NCBI GenBank assembly: GCA_003230795.1 | Contig: QIGM01000172.1 | Coordinates: 1 to 15,301 of the forward strand | Length of the DNA: 15,301 nt | Origin: a bacterium | Lineage (GTDB): Bacteria; Bdellovibrionota_C; UBA2361; SZUA-149 | Direction: 5' to 3' | Shown: positions 1-6,289 of the stretch, one piece after another | Numbering within the stretch: the first letter of the stretch is position 1 | Layout of the letters: the number at the start of each line of letters is the position of its first letter | Made by a program: the position numbers and the translations under genes | The notes under the pieces: generated by a model | The model's database searches: none | What the model was told of the DNA's origin: nothing | The model's input: the letters and a program-made list of their open reading frames with translations, nothing else

Positions 1-2
1 GA

Positions 3-350
3 GTGAGTGGATACGAAATGATATCAGCAGAAGGCGCCCTACTACTCGGACGTTGCTTGTTTCTTTTTGCCTACATCTTCCTATTATTTGAACGAAAACT
101 AGGGATACACCATAAATGCGAGCTAGCTTTAAGCACTGTCTTGGCTTTAGCTTCCAGTGTCTTTCTTCCGTGGTATGCAATTTGGGTTCTAGGGATTAGC
201 GCTGCGCGAGGGAGCTTTCGTTTTACGCTATTCTGGAGCGTGGTCGGTGGAGCGGCTTACTATTTCGGCTACGCTACTGCCTTTGTGTTTTTGTGCACGC
301 TGCCGTTTCTAGCGCTTTGGATAGGATTGCAAAGAAAAGAATTTGAGTGA
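3..350 (+). CDS. C-terminal part of a polytopic membrane protein, GT87/DUF2029-like (probably partial)
   Basis: The 115 visible residues are very hydrophobic, with about four membrane segments (roughly residues 13-30, 42-66, 75-92 and 94-110), and end in a short charged tail (QRKEFE). The segment FLPWYAIWVL near residue 55 resembles the PWYxxW signature near the C-terminus of GT87/DUF2029 polyprenyl-phosphate-dependent glycosyltransferases, which would act in the inner membrane on lipid-linked sugars. The reading frame is open to the window edge, so this is probably the end of a much longer protein. Alternatively, the GTG at position 3 overlaps a TGA at 4-6, the usual geometry of translational coupling, and could start a short complete protein. 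The family assignment is tentative because the catalytic N-terminal half is not visible. It ends about 50 bp before the convergent repeat-protein gene. Confidence 0.55.
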   Translation: MSGYEMISAEGALLLGRCLFLFAYIFLLFERKLGIHHKCELALSTVLALASSVFLPWYAIWVLGISAARGSFRFTLFWSVVGGAAYYFGYATAFVFLCTLPFLALWIGLQRKEFE

Positions 351-384
351 GTGAGGCCTTCACCTTCTCAGTGAAAACCTCACT
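350..384. terminator. Nested hairpin between convergent genes, possible bidirectional terminator
   Basis: The outer arms AGTGAGG (350-356) and CCTCACT (378-384) are exactly complementary. Inside them a second stem, TTCAC (359-363) with GTGAA (371-375), closes a seven-base loop. The element lies exactly between the stop of the membrane protein and the stop of the convergent repeat protein. No T-run follows on either strand, so intrinsic termination is not certain. Confidence 0.35.
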
Positions 385-403
385 CTACGGAATCCTTTAC
401 CTA

Positions 404-1366
404 CTATGGTATCGAGGCACCACGTCGGACCACTGGTACATCCCCGGCGAGTCCCCAGGATTGAACTTGCGCAGCGAGGTAGTTATCTCGAGAAAGAAGC
501 GCATACCAAGTCCCTTCGCTCGGTCGGAAAACGATAATGTCCGCCTCATCATCTCCGTCAAGATCGGACACGACCGGAATATCACCAACAGTTCCCCAGG
601 AGATTGCACGAGAGGTAAGCCCCTGACTCTTCGATTCGCGTATCAGCCAAAGTGAAGGAGTGCCTTCGCGATATACTGCGAAGTCATGAATATTGTCGCC
701 ATCAAAGTCGGCAGCCAAAGGAACATCCCCGGCACTTCCCCACTGCACCTGTGCTGACTCAGCGTTATCTCTTGATGAGAGTAGCACTGCCCAAAGGCCA
801 TTTCGATAGACGACATGATCGCATTTGTCGTCGCCGTCTACATCTCTCGGAACAGGCTGGTCGCTTGCCGATCCCCAGGCAACAATCGCTTCTTCGCTAA
901 AGCTTGGCGAAAATTTTTCGTACCAAATTCCGCTGCGATAAATTCCAATATCTTGGCGACTACTACCGTTATAGTTGCAAGGCACAGGCTGGTCCCCTGG
1001 AAAGCCTCCCCACTGCACGGAGTCAGTTTCGCTAAACTCTAAATCGCTATCCCATTCCCGAAAATACCACACGCCGTTACTTGGACGGTAGACCGCAAGG
1101 TCTGGGCGAAGATTGCTTGAATACTGACCTGAGACAGGAATATCTCCGAAAAGTCCCCATTGGTAGCTGAGCTGCTGCCCAGTTTCAGATCCAAGAATGA
1201 AAAACGTGGCAAGCGAGGGGCGCCAAACGGCAATGTCATCTTTGCCGTCATTATCGAAATCAGTGTCGTCGCCATCATCGGCAAAGCAAAATGTTGGTAC
1301 CGCAAACAAGCTAAAGATAAATGCGAATACGAGGGTTCGGGTAAGGAGCCTGGCGAAAGTGTTCAT
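404..1366 (-). CDS. Secreted FG-GAP/VCBS-like repeat protein
   Basis: This 320-residue protein starts with a clear signal peptide: MNTFARLLTRT, a hydrophobic core, then a likely cleavage site near CFA-DD at about residue 29. The mature part is made of six copies of a 44-49 residue repeat. Each copy has a calcium-loop-like acidic stretch (such as DFDGDN or DLDGDD), a (D)(I/L)AVYRPS-type strand, and a WGxxGDxPV block. The WG pairs fall at about residues 70, 119, 165, 209, 257 and 305. FG-GAP/VCBS-type repeats usually fold into beta-propellers on exported or surface proteins; a binding or adhesion role is inference only. No catalytic or anchoring domain is visible. I chose the ATG at 1366 over a TTG six bases upstream because AAGGG sits nine bases before it. 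It is convergent with the upstream membrane protein and divergent from the MBL gene. Confidence 0.85.
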   Translation of the reverse strand: MNTFARLLTRTLVFAFIFSLFAVPTFCFADDGDDTDFDNDGKDDIAVWRPSLATFFILGSETGQQLSYQWGLFGDIPVSGQYSSNLRPDLAVYRPSNGVWYFREWDSDLEFSETDSVQWGGFPGDQPVPCNYNGSSRQDIGIYRSGIWYEKFSPSFSEEAIVAWGSASDQPVPRDVDGDDKCDHVVYRNGLWAVLLSSRDNAESAQVQWGSAGDVPLAADFDGDNIHDFAVYREGTPSLWLIRESKSQGLTSRAISWGTVGDIPVVSDLDGDDEADIIVFRPSEGTWYALLSRDNYLAAQVQSWGLAGDVPVVRRGASIP

Positions 1367-1372
1367 GAGCAA

Positions 1373-1628
1373 TTTCCCTTGAGGAGGAACTCAAAGTTCG
1401 TGAGGCTCACGTAAGTGCTATGAGCCCGACACATCTTTGGTATCCTGCTGTGTTTGTACGCACTACTCTAATCCTGCTGCTAAATCGTCGACCGCTTTTT
1501 CGGATTAGTTGAGTATTTCATGCGAAAGTGGCTTAGACTAAACTTTTATTGGTCTATTTTGTCGGGTTTTGTAGGCTCTCATGAGTTCAAAGATTAAAGA
1601 ATTTAGCTAATACCAGGGGATAAGCGAC
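1373..1628. other. Divergent intergenic region
   Basis: These 256 bases separate the minus-strand repeat protein from the plus-strand MBL enzyme and should hold both promoters. A weak candidate for the plus strand is TTGAGT (1509-1514) followed by TTAGAC (1533-1538) with an 18-bp spacer. Nothing convincing was found for the minus strand. No small gene, repeat or RNA was recognised. Confidence 0.4.
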
Positions 1629-3008
1629 ATGGCCGTAAGACTCACCTTTCATGGCGCAGCAGAGAGTGTCACAGGCTCTAAATTCCTCTTAGAGACGGAT
1701 AAGACTTCTCTCCTCATTGATTGCGGACTATTTCAGGGAAGAAAAGAACTCAGAAAACGCAATTGGGATGAGCCACTGTTTGATCCTCGTGAACTCGCCG
1801 CTGTGGTACTCACACACGCGCACATCGACCACACTGGATATCTTCCGCTTATTGTCAGTAAGGGATTCCACGGCCCTGTCTATTGCACCGCCGCAACAAA
1901 GGAACTCTTACAACTCCTCCTTCCTGATAGCGCTCGACTACAAGAGGAAGACGCCAGATTTTCAAATAAGCACAAGACCACACGCCACAATCCCGCCAAA
2001 CCTCTGTACACCGAGAAAGATGCAAAGGCTGCACTAAAATTACTCAAAGTCATTCCGCGCGGCGAAAGCACTGAAGTGCTGCCTGGAATTCATGTCACGC
2101 CGAGCTGTGCCGGACATATCCTAGGCTCAACGTCGCTTAATGTTCGGATAGGAAAAAAGCTCGTAACTTTTTCGGGAGACATTGGCCGCTACGACACGCC
2201 GCTACTTCCCGATCCCGAACCGGTAGAACTCGGCGATGTTTTGCTTTGTGAGTCCACGTATGGAGATCGCGATCATAAGATCGCAGACACCTGCGCAGAA
2301 CTTTCCAAAGTAGTTCATTCAGCGGTAGATCGCGGGGGAGCTCTTGTTATCCCGGCATTTGCAATTGGTAGAACACAAAATATCCTCTACTACCTGGCTC
2401 AGCTTGAGCGCAGCGGGGAGATTCCAATCTTACCGGTTTTGATCGATAGCCCGATGGCTGTAGATGCCACAAAGATCTATCGCAAGTTTCGTCATGACTA
2501 TGACGAAGAAGCCCGCGAACTAATAGAGAAAGGACAGCGTCCTCTCGGAACCGAGAAAACCGCGTTTTGCCGTTCACGTGATGAATCCAAACTGATAAAC
2601 GGACTCAAAGGTCCACGGATCATCATCTCAGCAAGCGGAATGGTGAGTGGCGGTAGGATACTGCACCACATGCGAAAACTTCTTCCACGAGAAGAGACAA
2701 CCGTTCTCTTTGTTGGTTATCAAGCACACGGCACAAGAGGAAGAACGATTCAATCTGGCGAAAAGAGTGTGAAAATCTTTGGCGATCACATCCCAATCCG
2801 CGCGAACATCCAATCAATTTCCGGACTCTCCGCTCACGGAGGCCGAGAAGAGCTACTCCGCTGGCTGAGTAGCTGCTCAGGCTCACCAAACTACGCCAAG
2901 ATAATTCACGGCGAAGCGAAATCCAGCCGCGCGTTTGCAGCGACTCTTACTGAGAAATTCTCCTGGAAAGCAAGCGTTGCAGAGTACCGCGAGACTATCG
3001 ACATATAG
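1629..3008 (+). CDS. MBL-fold beta-CASP RNA-processing exonuclease/endonuclease (COG1236 type)
   Basis: This 459-residue protein has the full architecture of bacterial beta-CASP metallo-beta-lactamases related to YSH1/CPSF73. The N-terminal MBL half carries the dizinc motif HAHIDH (residues 63-68), GHILGS (H163) and FSGDIG (D184). The beta-CASP domain carries an acidic motif A near CESTYGDRD (about 207-214), motif B in YQAHGTRGR (H367) and motif C in SGLSAHGG (H403). Members hydrolyse RNA phosphodiester bonds, acting as endo- or 5'-exonucleases in RNA maturation or decay; the actual substrate here is unknown. All metal ligands expected for an active enzyme are present. The ATG is preceded by AGGGG with an eight-base spacer. 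It appears monocistronic. It lacks the C-terminal domain of RNase J and is better placed with the short COG1236 group. Confidence 0.93.
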   Translation: MAVRLTFHGAAESVTGSKFLLETDKTSLLIDCGLFQGRKELRKRNWDEPLFDPRELAAVVLTHAHIDHTGYLPLIVSKGFHGPVYCTAATKELLQLLLPDSARLQEEDARFSNKHKTTRHNPAKPLYTEKDAKAALKLLKVIPRGESTEVLPGIHVTPSCAGHILGSTSLNVRIGKKLVTFSGDIGRYDTPLLPDPEPVELGDVLLCESTYGDRDHKIADTCAELSKVVHSAVDRGGALVIPAFAIGRTQNILYYLAQLERSGEIPILPVLIDSPMAVDATKIYRKFRHDYDEEARELIEKGQRPLGTEKTAFCRSRDESKLINGLKGPRIIISASGMVSGGRILHHMRKLLPREETTVLFVGYQAHGTRGRTIQSGEKSVKIFGDHIPIRANIQSISGLSAHGGREELLRWLSSCSGSPNYAKIIHGEAKSSRAFAATLTEKFSWKASVAEYRETIDI

Positions 3009-3396
3009 CTCCAATAACAGCCGAAACGACGCGCCTTGGGGTGGTGATGCTCTCGGACTATCGAGTATAGGCAGGGAGCCGACCAACGGCATGAGATAAG
3101 CCGGGGGCTAATCTCAAAAAAAAGGGTGAGGGTGGAACTAGCGACAGGTGCGGAGTAAGCAGGTTTTCTCTTTAGCAAGTAGTTTCGGTGTACTACATTC
3201 TCCTTATGGGACTGTTGAAAAACAGGCCCGGGACGCGCAGCCTCCCCTAACACCGAACGGGATAGTTAACCAATCGCTCCAAAGATCTGTAATCATTAAA
3301 TAATCGGCACCCGCCAACACGTCCTATCAGGCATTTCAGCCAATTAAGATAGTAATGAAACCCGCAGAGCTTTAAAAATTTAAGCCACCGCGCTAC

Positions 3397-3425
3397 TTGA
3401 CTAATTAACCTTTAAGGTTTATATT
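3397..3425 (+). promoter_or_regulatory. mqsRA sigma70-type promoter
   Basis: TTGACT (3397-3402) and TATATT (3420-3425) are separated by exactly 17 bp. The predicted transcription start near 3431-3433 leaves only about ten bases before the mqsR ATG. The spacer contains the MqsA operator, so repressor binding would occlude RNA polymerase. Confidence 0.75.
3407..3419. promoter_or_regulatory. MqsA operator palindrome
   Basis: AACCT-TTA-AGGTT matches the AACCT-N3-AGGTT palindrome recognised by Escherichia coli MqsA at its own promoter. It fills the spacer between the -35 and -10 elements. Autoregulation by the MqsA helix-turn-helix domain follows from the known system and from conservation of the DNA-contact residues in the adjacent antitoxin. 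Confidence 0.8.
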
Positions 3426-3438
3426 AACTTATAAGGTG
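3426..3438. promoter_or_regulatory. Second, degenerate MqsA operator over the start site and RBS
   Basis: AACTT-ATA-AGGTG differs from the first operator by one base in each half-site. Its centre lies 19 bp from the first. It covers the predicted transcription start and the AAGG ribosome binding site of mqsR. A double operator is known for the E. coli locus; use of this weaker site is inferred. Confidence 0.5.
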
Positions 3439-3440
3439 AA

Positions 3441-3743
3441 ATGGATAAACCCCGCCCAACTTATAATCTTGAAGACATAAAAGAAGCTTTCTCAAGCGAG
3501 TCTCTTTTGCGGATTACTCGAACTGCAAGAAAATCAGTACGAGAGATGGGTCTTAGAGAAAGTGATGTTATTAGCGCCATTCAGCAACTTGAAAGCAGTA
3601 ATTTCTATAAGTCCATGACGAGCTATCAAGATCATCGAGTCTGGCAAGATGTTTACCACGCGGAATATGAAGAATTGATTTTATATCTAAAGTTTACAAT
3701 CGATTTTGAAGGTTTTTTTGTCCTCTCATTTAAGGAGAAATAA
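3441..3743 (+). CDS. mqsR: MqsR-type mRNA interferase toxin
   Basis: This 100-residue protein is collinear with E. coli MqsR, a RelE-fold ribonuclease that cuts mRNA at GCN sequences and is neutralised by MqsA. The diagnostic blocks are FYKSMTSYQDH (55-65), VWQDVY (67-72), LYLK (81-84) and the terminal SFKEK (96-100). The residues matching those important for E. coli toxicity (K56, Q68, Y81, K96) are all present as K57, Q69, Y82 and K98, so the toxin looks intact. The ATG is preceded by AAGGTG at a short distance. As in E. coli, the toxin gene precedes the antitoxin gene, the reverse of most type II systems, and the next gene starts one base after its stop. Base composition is more A+T-rich than the flanking genes, which fits horizontal acquisition. 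Confidence 0.94.
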   Translation: MDKPRPTYNLEDIKEAFSSESLLRITRTARKSVREMGLRESDVISAIQQLESSNFYKSMTSYQDHRVWQDVYHAEYEELILYLKFTIDFEGFFVLSFKEK

Positions 3744-3744
3744 A

Positions 3745-4158
3745 ATGGCACAGAGAAAATGTCCTTTTTGTGAAAACGGCTATTTAGAGCGTAAGACAAT
3801 CAAGGAAACATACGAGTATAAAGGGCACAAAATAGAGTTTGATCAGCCTGGGGATTATTGTAATTCCTGCGAGGAAGGGATTTTAAGTGGTAATGATCTA
3901 AAAATTAATAAGAAAATACTCCATGACTGGCACGCAGTTGCAGATGGTTTTCTGCCCTCTGATGAGGTTCGCCGTATTAGAAAAAGACTCGGCCTTACTC
4001 AACATCAAGCAGCTGAAGTTTTTGGAGGTGGCCCAAATGCTTTTAGTCGCTATGAGTGCGGAGAATCTTTACAAATGAAGTCTACTGATAATTTACTACG
4101 CCTGCTTGATAAACACCCTCACTTACTTGATGAGATTTTATGTAATGAAGCTGCCTAG
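3745..4158 (+). CDS. mqsA: MqsA-type antitoxin and autoregulator
   Basis: This 137-residue protein has the two-domain layout of MqsA. The N-terminal zinc domain has two CxxC pairs, C6/C9 and C39/C42, which hold structural zinc and bind the toxin. The C-terminal XRE-type helix-turn-helix spans about residues 72-108 and contains RKRLGLTQHQAAEVFGGG and NAFSRYE. N98 and R102 correspond to the E. coli residues that read the AACCT/AGGTT operator. The ATG at 3745 is chosen because AAGGAG lies just upstream and the protein then aligns end to end with MqsA. A longer reading with an upstream TTG would overlap mqsR without an RBS. It would neutralise MqsR and repress the shared promoter. Confidence 0.94.
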   Translation: MAQRKCPFCENGYLERKTIKETYEYKGHKIEFDQPGDYCNSCEEGILSGNDLKINKKILHDWHAVADGFLPSDEVRRIRKRLGLTQHQAAEVFGGGPNAFSRYECGESLQMKSTDNLLRLLDKHPHLLDEILCNEAA

Positions 4159-4204
4159 CCCTCCCTGGAATCTCACCAGCTCGTTTATGCACATGCCAGG
4201 CACA

Positions 4205-4229
4205 CCTCGTAGCGCACGAGGATCCTTTT
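4205..4229 (+). terminator. Probable rho-independent terminator of mqsRA
   Basis: CCTCGT (4205-4210) pairs with ACGAGG (4216-4221) around the loop AGCGC. The stem is followed by ATCCTTTTATT. It starts 47 bases after the mqsA stop. The stem is only six pairs and the T-run short, so it may be weak. Confidence 0.5.
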
Positions 4230-4232
4230 ATT

Positions 4233-4274
4233 CGCAGATGAACGAACAAATCCGCCTATTTGTCACGATCTGCG
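4233..4274. other. Nested stem-loop between mqsRA and the next gene
   Basis: CGCAGAT (4233-4239) is exactly complementary to ATCTGCG (4268-4274). Inside it, ACAAAT (4246-4251) pairs with ATTTGT (4258-4263) around the loop CCGCCT. The 42-bp imperfect palindrome ends 61 bases before the next start codon. It could be an RNA structure in the leader of that gene or a repeat unit; neither can be decided from one copy. Confidence 0.45.
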
Positions 4275-4335
4275 CACAATCTCTCATAACTCTTAGTACA
4301 CCGCGGTTTAACTCGCGTTCACGAGGAACAGTAAG

Positions 4336-5199
4336 ATGCTTGGTAGGAAGAAAGGCAAAAGTAAAGGTCGCTCGGCTGGTGGAAGCTCTCCACTGGAAAG
4401 CATTGCCATGCCTTCAAGCCCGCAAAACATCGTTATAGACAACGGTTCCGCTCAGCAAATACAGACTCTCCCACCAGTTCCTGCTCAAGAAGAGCCTAGT
4501 GGAAGAGGCGGAGGCGTTCGAGTCGAAGAATTGCAGCGACTCATGAATCAAAACCCTCATTTGCAAGCTCTCTACAACGGGCAAATAGACATGCATCAGC
4601 TTAGCGACGGAGAGCTTCGCCGACTTGAAGCTCGATTTCACTCGCATATGGAAGCGGGCAACAGTGCTCCGCAGAAGTCTGCTCCGTCGGTAACGGCACC
4701 CCCGGCGCCGCCGAAACTAAATCCCTCAGATCTCGGTCCAAGCCTTGGAGCAGAAGGCGCCCTCGCACCGCAAGGACTGATGTCGCCTAAGGGATTGCTT
4801 ATGTCTTACGGATTCATGGGACCACAGGGACTACTTCGACCGCGAAGTGACGGGGTTCGTCCTGGAAGCCTTACGCCAAAACCTCAGCAACAGAAAGCAC
4901 CAGCAAGCCCAGTCTCTCAAGCGCCACCTGGAAACACTCCTCCGAAGAACTCGCCGGGCCCAGCACAAAATCAATCTTTCTCCTCTGACATTGGAAATCA
5001 TTTCAAACCGGTTGATTCTCTTGGATCAGCATTTCAAACCTCTCGAGCGTCAAAGAGTCCATTCGCAGAAGTTTTGGGGAAGTTTTTTGCGCTCGTCGCA
5101 GGCTTGTTCGGAATTGGACCGCAAGGATCGAACATCCTGCCAGGCTCAGGCGGCTCAGGACCTGTAGTTACTCCTGGTTCTTCTAGTAAGCGCTCTTAA
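4336..5199 (+). CDS. Proline/glycine-rich, largely disordered protein of unknown function
   Basis: I do not recognise a family. The 287-residue protein has a basic N-terminus (MLGRKKGKSKGR), a short predicted helical, charged segment at about 62-106 (VEELQRLM to ARFHSHME), then a long Pro/Gly/Ser/Gln-rich region. That region contains repeated xP(Q/K)GL units: APQGL (144-148), SPKGL (150-154) and GPQGL (162-166), with a related GPQGS near 261. A hydrophobic stretch at about 249-260 (KFFALVAGLFGIG) lies near the C-terminus, followed by a Gly/Ser-rich tail. There is no signal peptide. The start is well supported by GAGGA eight bases upstream of the ATG. It stands alone after the toxin-antitoxin pair. 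The composition suggests a flexible linker or scaffold protein, but this is inference only. Confidence 0.7.
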   Translation: MLGRKKGKSKGRSAGGSSPLESIAMPSSPQNIVIDNGSAQQIQTLPPVPAQEEPSGRGGGVRVEELQRLMNQNPHLQALYNGQIDMHQLSDGELRRLEARFHSHMEAGNSAPQKSAPSVTAPPAPPKLNPSDLGPSLGAEGALAPQGLMSPKGLLMSYGFMGPQGLLRPRSDGVRPGSLTPKPQQQKAPASPVSQAPPGNTPPKNSPGPAQNQSFSSDIGNHFKPVDSLGSAFQTSRASKSPFAEVLGKFFALVAGLFGIGPQGSNILPGSGGSGPVVTPGSSSKRS

Positions 5200-5313
5200 G
5201 AAGCGAGATGCTTTACACAGGCAAGAGCTGCGCGCTACACTCTTTACTATTCCCACACCTAGGGAAATAGGCAGTATTCGCTGAGAATGAATTGAGCGTA
5301 CCTTACGGGACAC

Positions 5314-5421
5314 GTGAGAAAGAAACTACCTCTTAAACGAACGCTTTTCTGCACTGGTTTCTGCACTGGCGCTCTTTTACTTTACTGCTGTCACCAGCTA
5401 TATCCCAAGTATTCTTTTTGA
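5314..5421 (+). other. Out-of-frame N-terminal membrane anchor of the following phosphatase
   Basis: A GTG at 5314 opens a 35-codon frame with a positively charged start (MRKKLPLKR), a hydrophobic stretch ending ALLLYCC, and a TGA at 5419-5421. This looks like a signal anchor. The phosphatase frame is in the next register and, just downstream of this stop, encodes ENNLHTVVENRFYRSAR, a natural continuation of such proteins. Joining the two needs one +1 step at the five-T run 5415-5419. The frame contains an exact tandem 12-bp duplication, TTTCTGCACTGG, at 5346-5369 (encoding FCTG twice). The RBS before the GTG is weak. It may be a genuine frameshift mutation, a sequencing error in the T-run, or programmed. 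Confidence 0.5.
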
Positions 5422-5440
5422 GAACAACCTCCATACTGTT

Positions 5441-6142
5441 GTGGAGAATCGTTTCTACCGCTCGGCACGTATGCCGTACGATGTGCTTGAAGAAACAATT
5501 CAAGATAATGACATTCGTACTGTGATCAATCTCTCACGAGGCGGCGACCAAGAGGAGAGCAATGGTCTTACTGAACGCTCTGTTGTCGAGGATAACGGAG
5601 CTACTTACATTGAAATTCCGCTCAACGGGAAACGCCTCCCTAGTCGTGATCGTCTCTTGCCCCTCCTTGAAGCATTTGAAACCTCTGCCTTGCCTATTTT
5701 AATACACTGCAGCAGCGGCACACACCGAAGCGGCCTTGCAGCGGCGATTTGGTTACTCGAACAAGAAGGGGCAGATTTGTCTCTCGCAAAAGAGCAACTC
5801 TCCCCTAAATTTGGCTTCTTCCGCATTGAAAGAAGGCTAAAATCACTCCTCGAACGCTCTCAGACAATTGACCAAGTGCTTTGGGACTACCAAAAACAGG
5901 GTGGTAGTTCTGGCTTACGGTTCTCGTCTTGGGCACTAAGCAGTCTCGCCCCCTACGACTCGAGAGATGACCTTCAGAATAAATGCAGTGATGTCCCGCT
6001 TGACCTTTTGGGCCTCAGCGAATCAGAAGAGTTTCGCAGCTCCTTAGTTGCAAACTACTATCATAAAGTTACGACGCTTCAAGAAAGCTCTTACTCAATG
6101 TCACTCTGTCGAGAAGAAAGTAGATCTCTGCTCACCGAATAG
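5441..6142 (+). CDS. Tyrosine/dual-specificity phosphatase-like protein (CX5R)
   Basis: The protein shows the usual order of a bacterial DSP: FYRSARMP (5-12), the strand TVINLSRGG (27-35), a second strand YIEIPLNGK, and the catalytic P-loop HCSSGTHRSG (89-98) with nucleophile C90 and phosphate-binding R96. Such enzymes hydrolyse phosphoester bonds on proteins or other small substrates through a cysteinyl-phosphate. The substrate is unknown. About 85 residues follow the catalytic loop without a recognised domain. The GTG at 5441 has no ribosome binding site, and in-frame codons upstream (ENNLHTVV) belong to the conserved start of the domain. The true product is therefore probably longer and membrane-anchored, with its first part in another frame (5314-5421). 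Without that anchor it would be a cytoplasmic, perhaps poorly expressed, protein. Confidence 0.75.
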   Translation: MENRFYRSARMPYDVLEETIQDNDIRTVINLSRGGDQEESNGLTERSVVEDNGATYIEIPLNGKRLPSRDRLLPLLEAFETSALPILIHCSSGTHRSGLAAAIWLLEQEGADLSLAKEQLSPKFGFFRIERRLKSLLERSQTIDQVLWDYQKQGGSSGLRFSSWALSSLAPYDSRDDLQNKCSDVPLDLLGLSESEEFRSSLVANYYHKVTTLQESSYSMSLCREESRSLLTE

Positions 6143-6222
6143 CGAAAAACAATAGTGTTGTTGGCTTACGCTTTCTATCTCCGCAAAACTAGGTGACAAT
6201 ACTCTCTGAGTCTCAGCGAGCG

Positions 6223-6251
6223 AAGACAAACGTGTTGGGCGGTGGTATAGT
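6223..6251 (+). promoter_or_regulatory. Extended -10 promoter of the DUF2934-like gene
   Basis: AAGACA (6223-6228) and TATAGT (6246-6251) are spaced by 17 bp. TG at 6243-6244, one base before the hexamer, makes an extended -10. The predicted start near 6258 gives a leader of about 30 bases to the ATG at 6290. Confidence 0.5.
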
Positions 6252-6289
6252 TTTGTAAGCAGCGTCACTAGTAGCGGAGCAATAGAGGC

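Larger units (their letters stand above)
3009..3440. other. Gene-free stretch before mqsRA with a hairpin and a terminal-repeat-like motif
   Basis: No convincing gene lies in these 432 bases. At 3092-3116 there is a nearly perfect stem-loop, with arms TGAGAT and ATCTCA outside and AGCC and GGCT inside around a GGG loop. It is followed by eight A residues, not T residues, so it is not a standard terminator for the plus strand. At about 3209-3232 the sequence GGACTGTTGAAAAACAGG resembles the ends of some insertion sequences, but no matching partner end or transposase was found. From about 3250 on the composition becomes visibly A+T-richer towards the toxin-antitoxin genes. The mqsRA promoter occupies the last 45 bases. 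Confidence 0.45.

Noticed and set aside
347..655. Plus-strand frame overlapping the end of the repeat protein
   Set aside because: It lies opposite a well-supported gene with signal peptide and repeats, and its translation shows no domain.
3092..3124. Rho-independent terminator of the MBL gene
   Set aside because: The stem is good but it is followed by A residues on the plus strand, and on the minus strand the T-run would precede the stem.
3209..3232. Insertion sequence end
   Set aside because: Only one short motif resembling an end is present; no transposase, second inverted repeat or target duplication was found, so no mobile element is called.
3706..3744. Longer MqsA starting at a TTG inside mqsR
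   Set aside because: No RBS; the extra residues do not match MqsA, while the ATG at 3745 has AAGGAG and aligns with the family.
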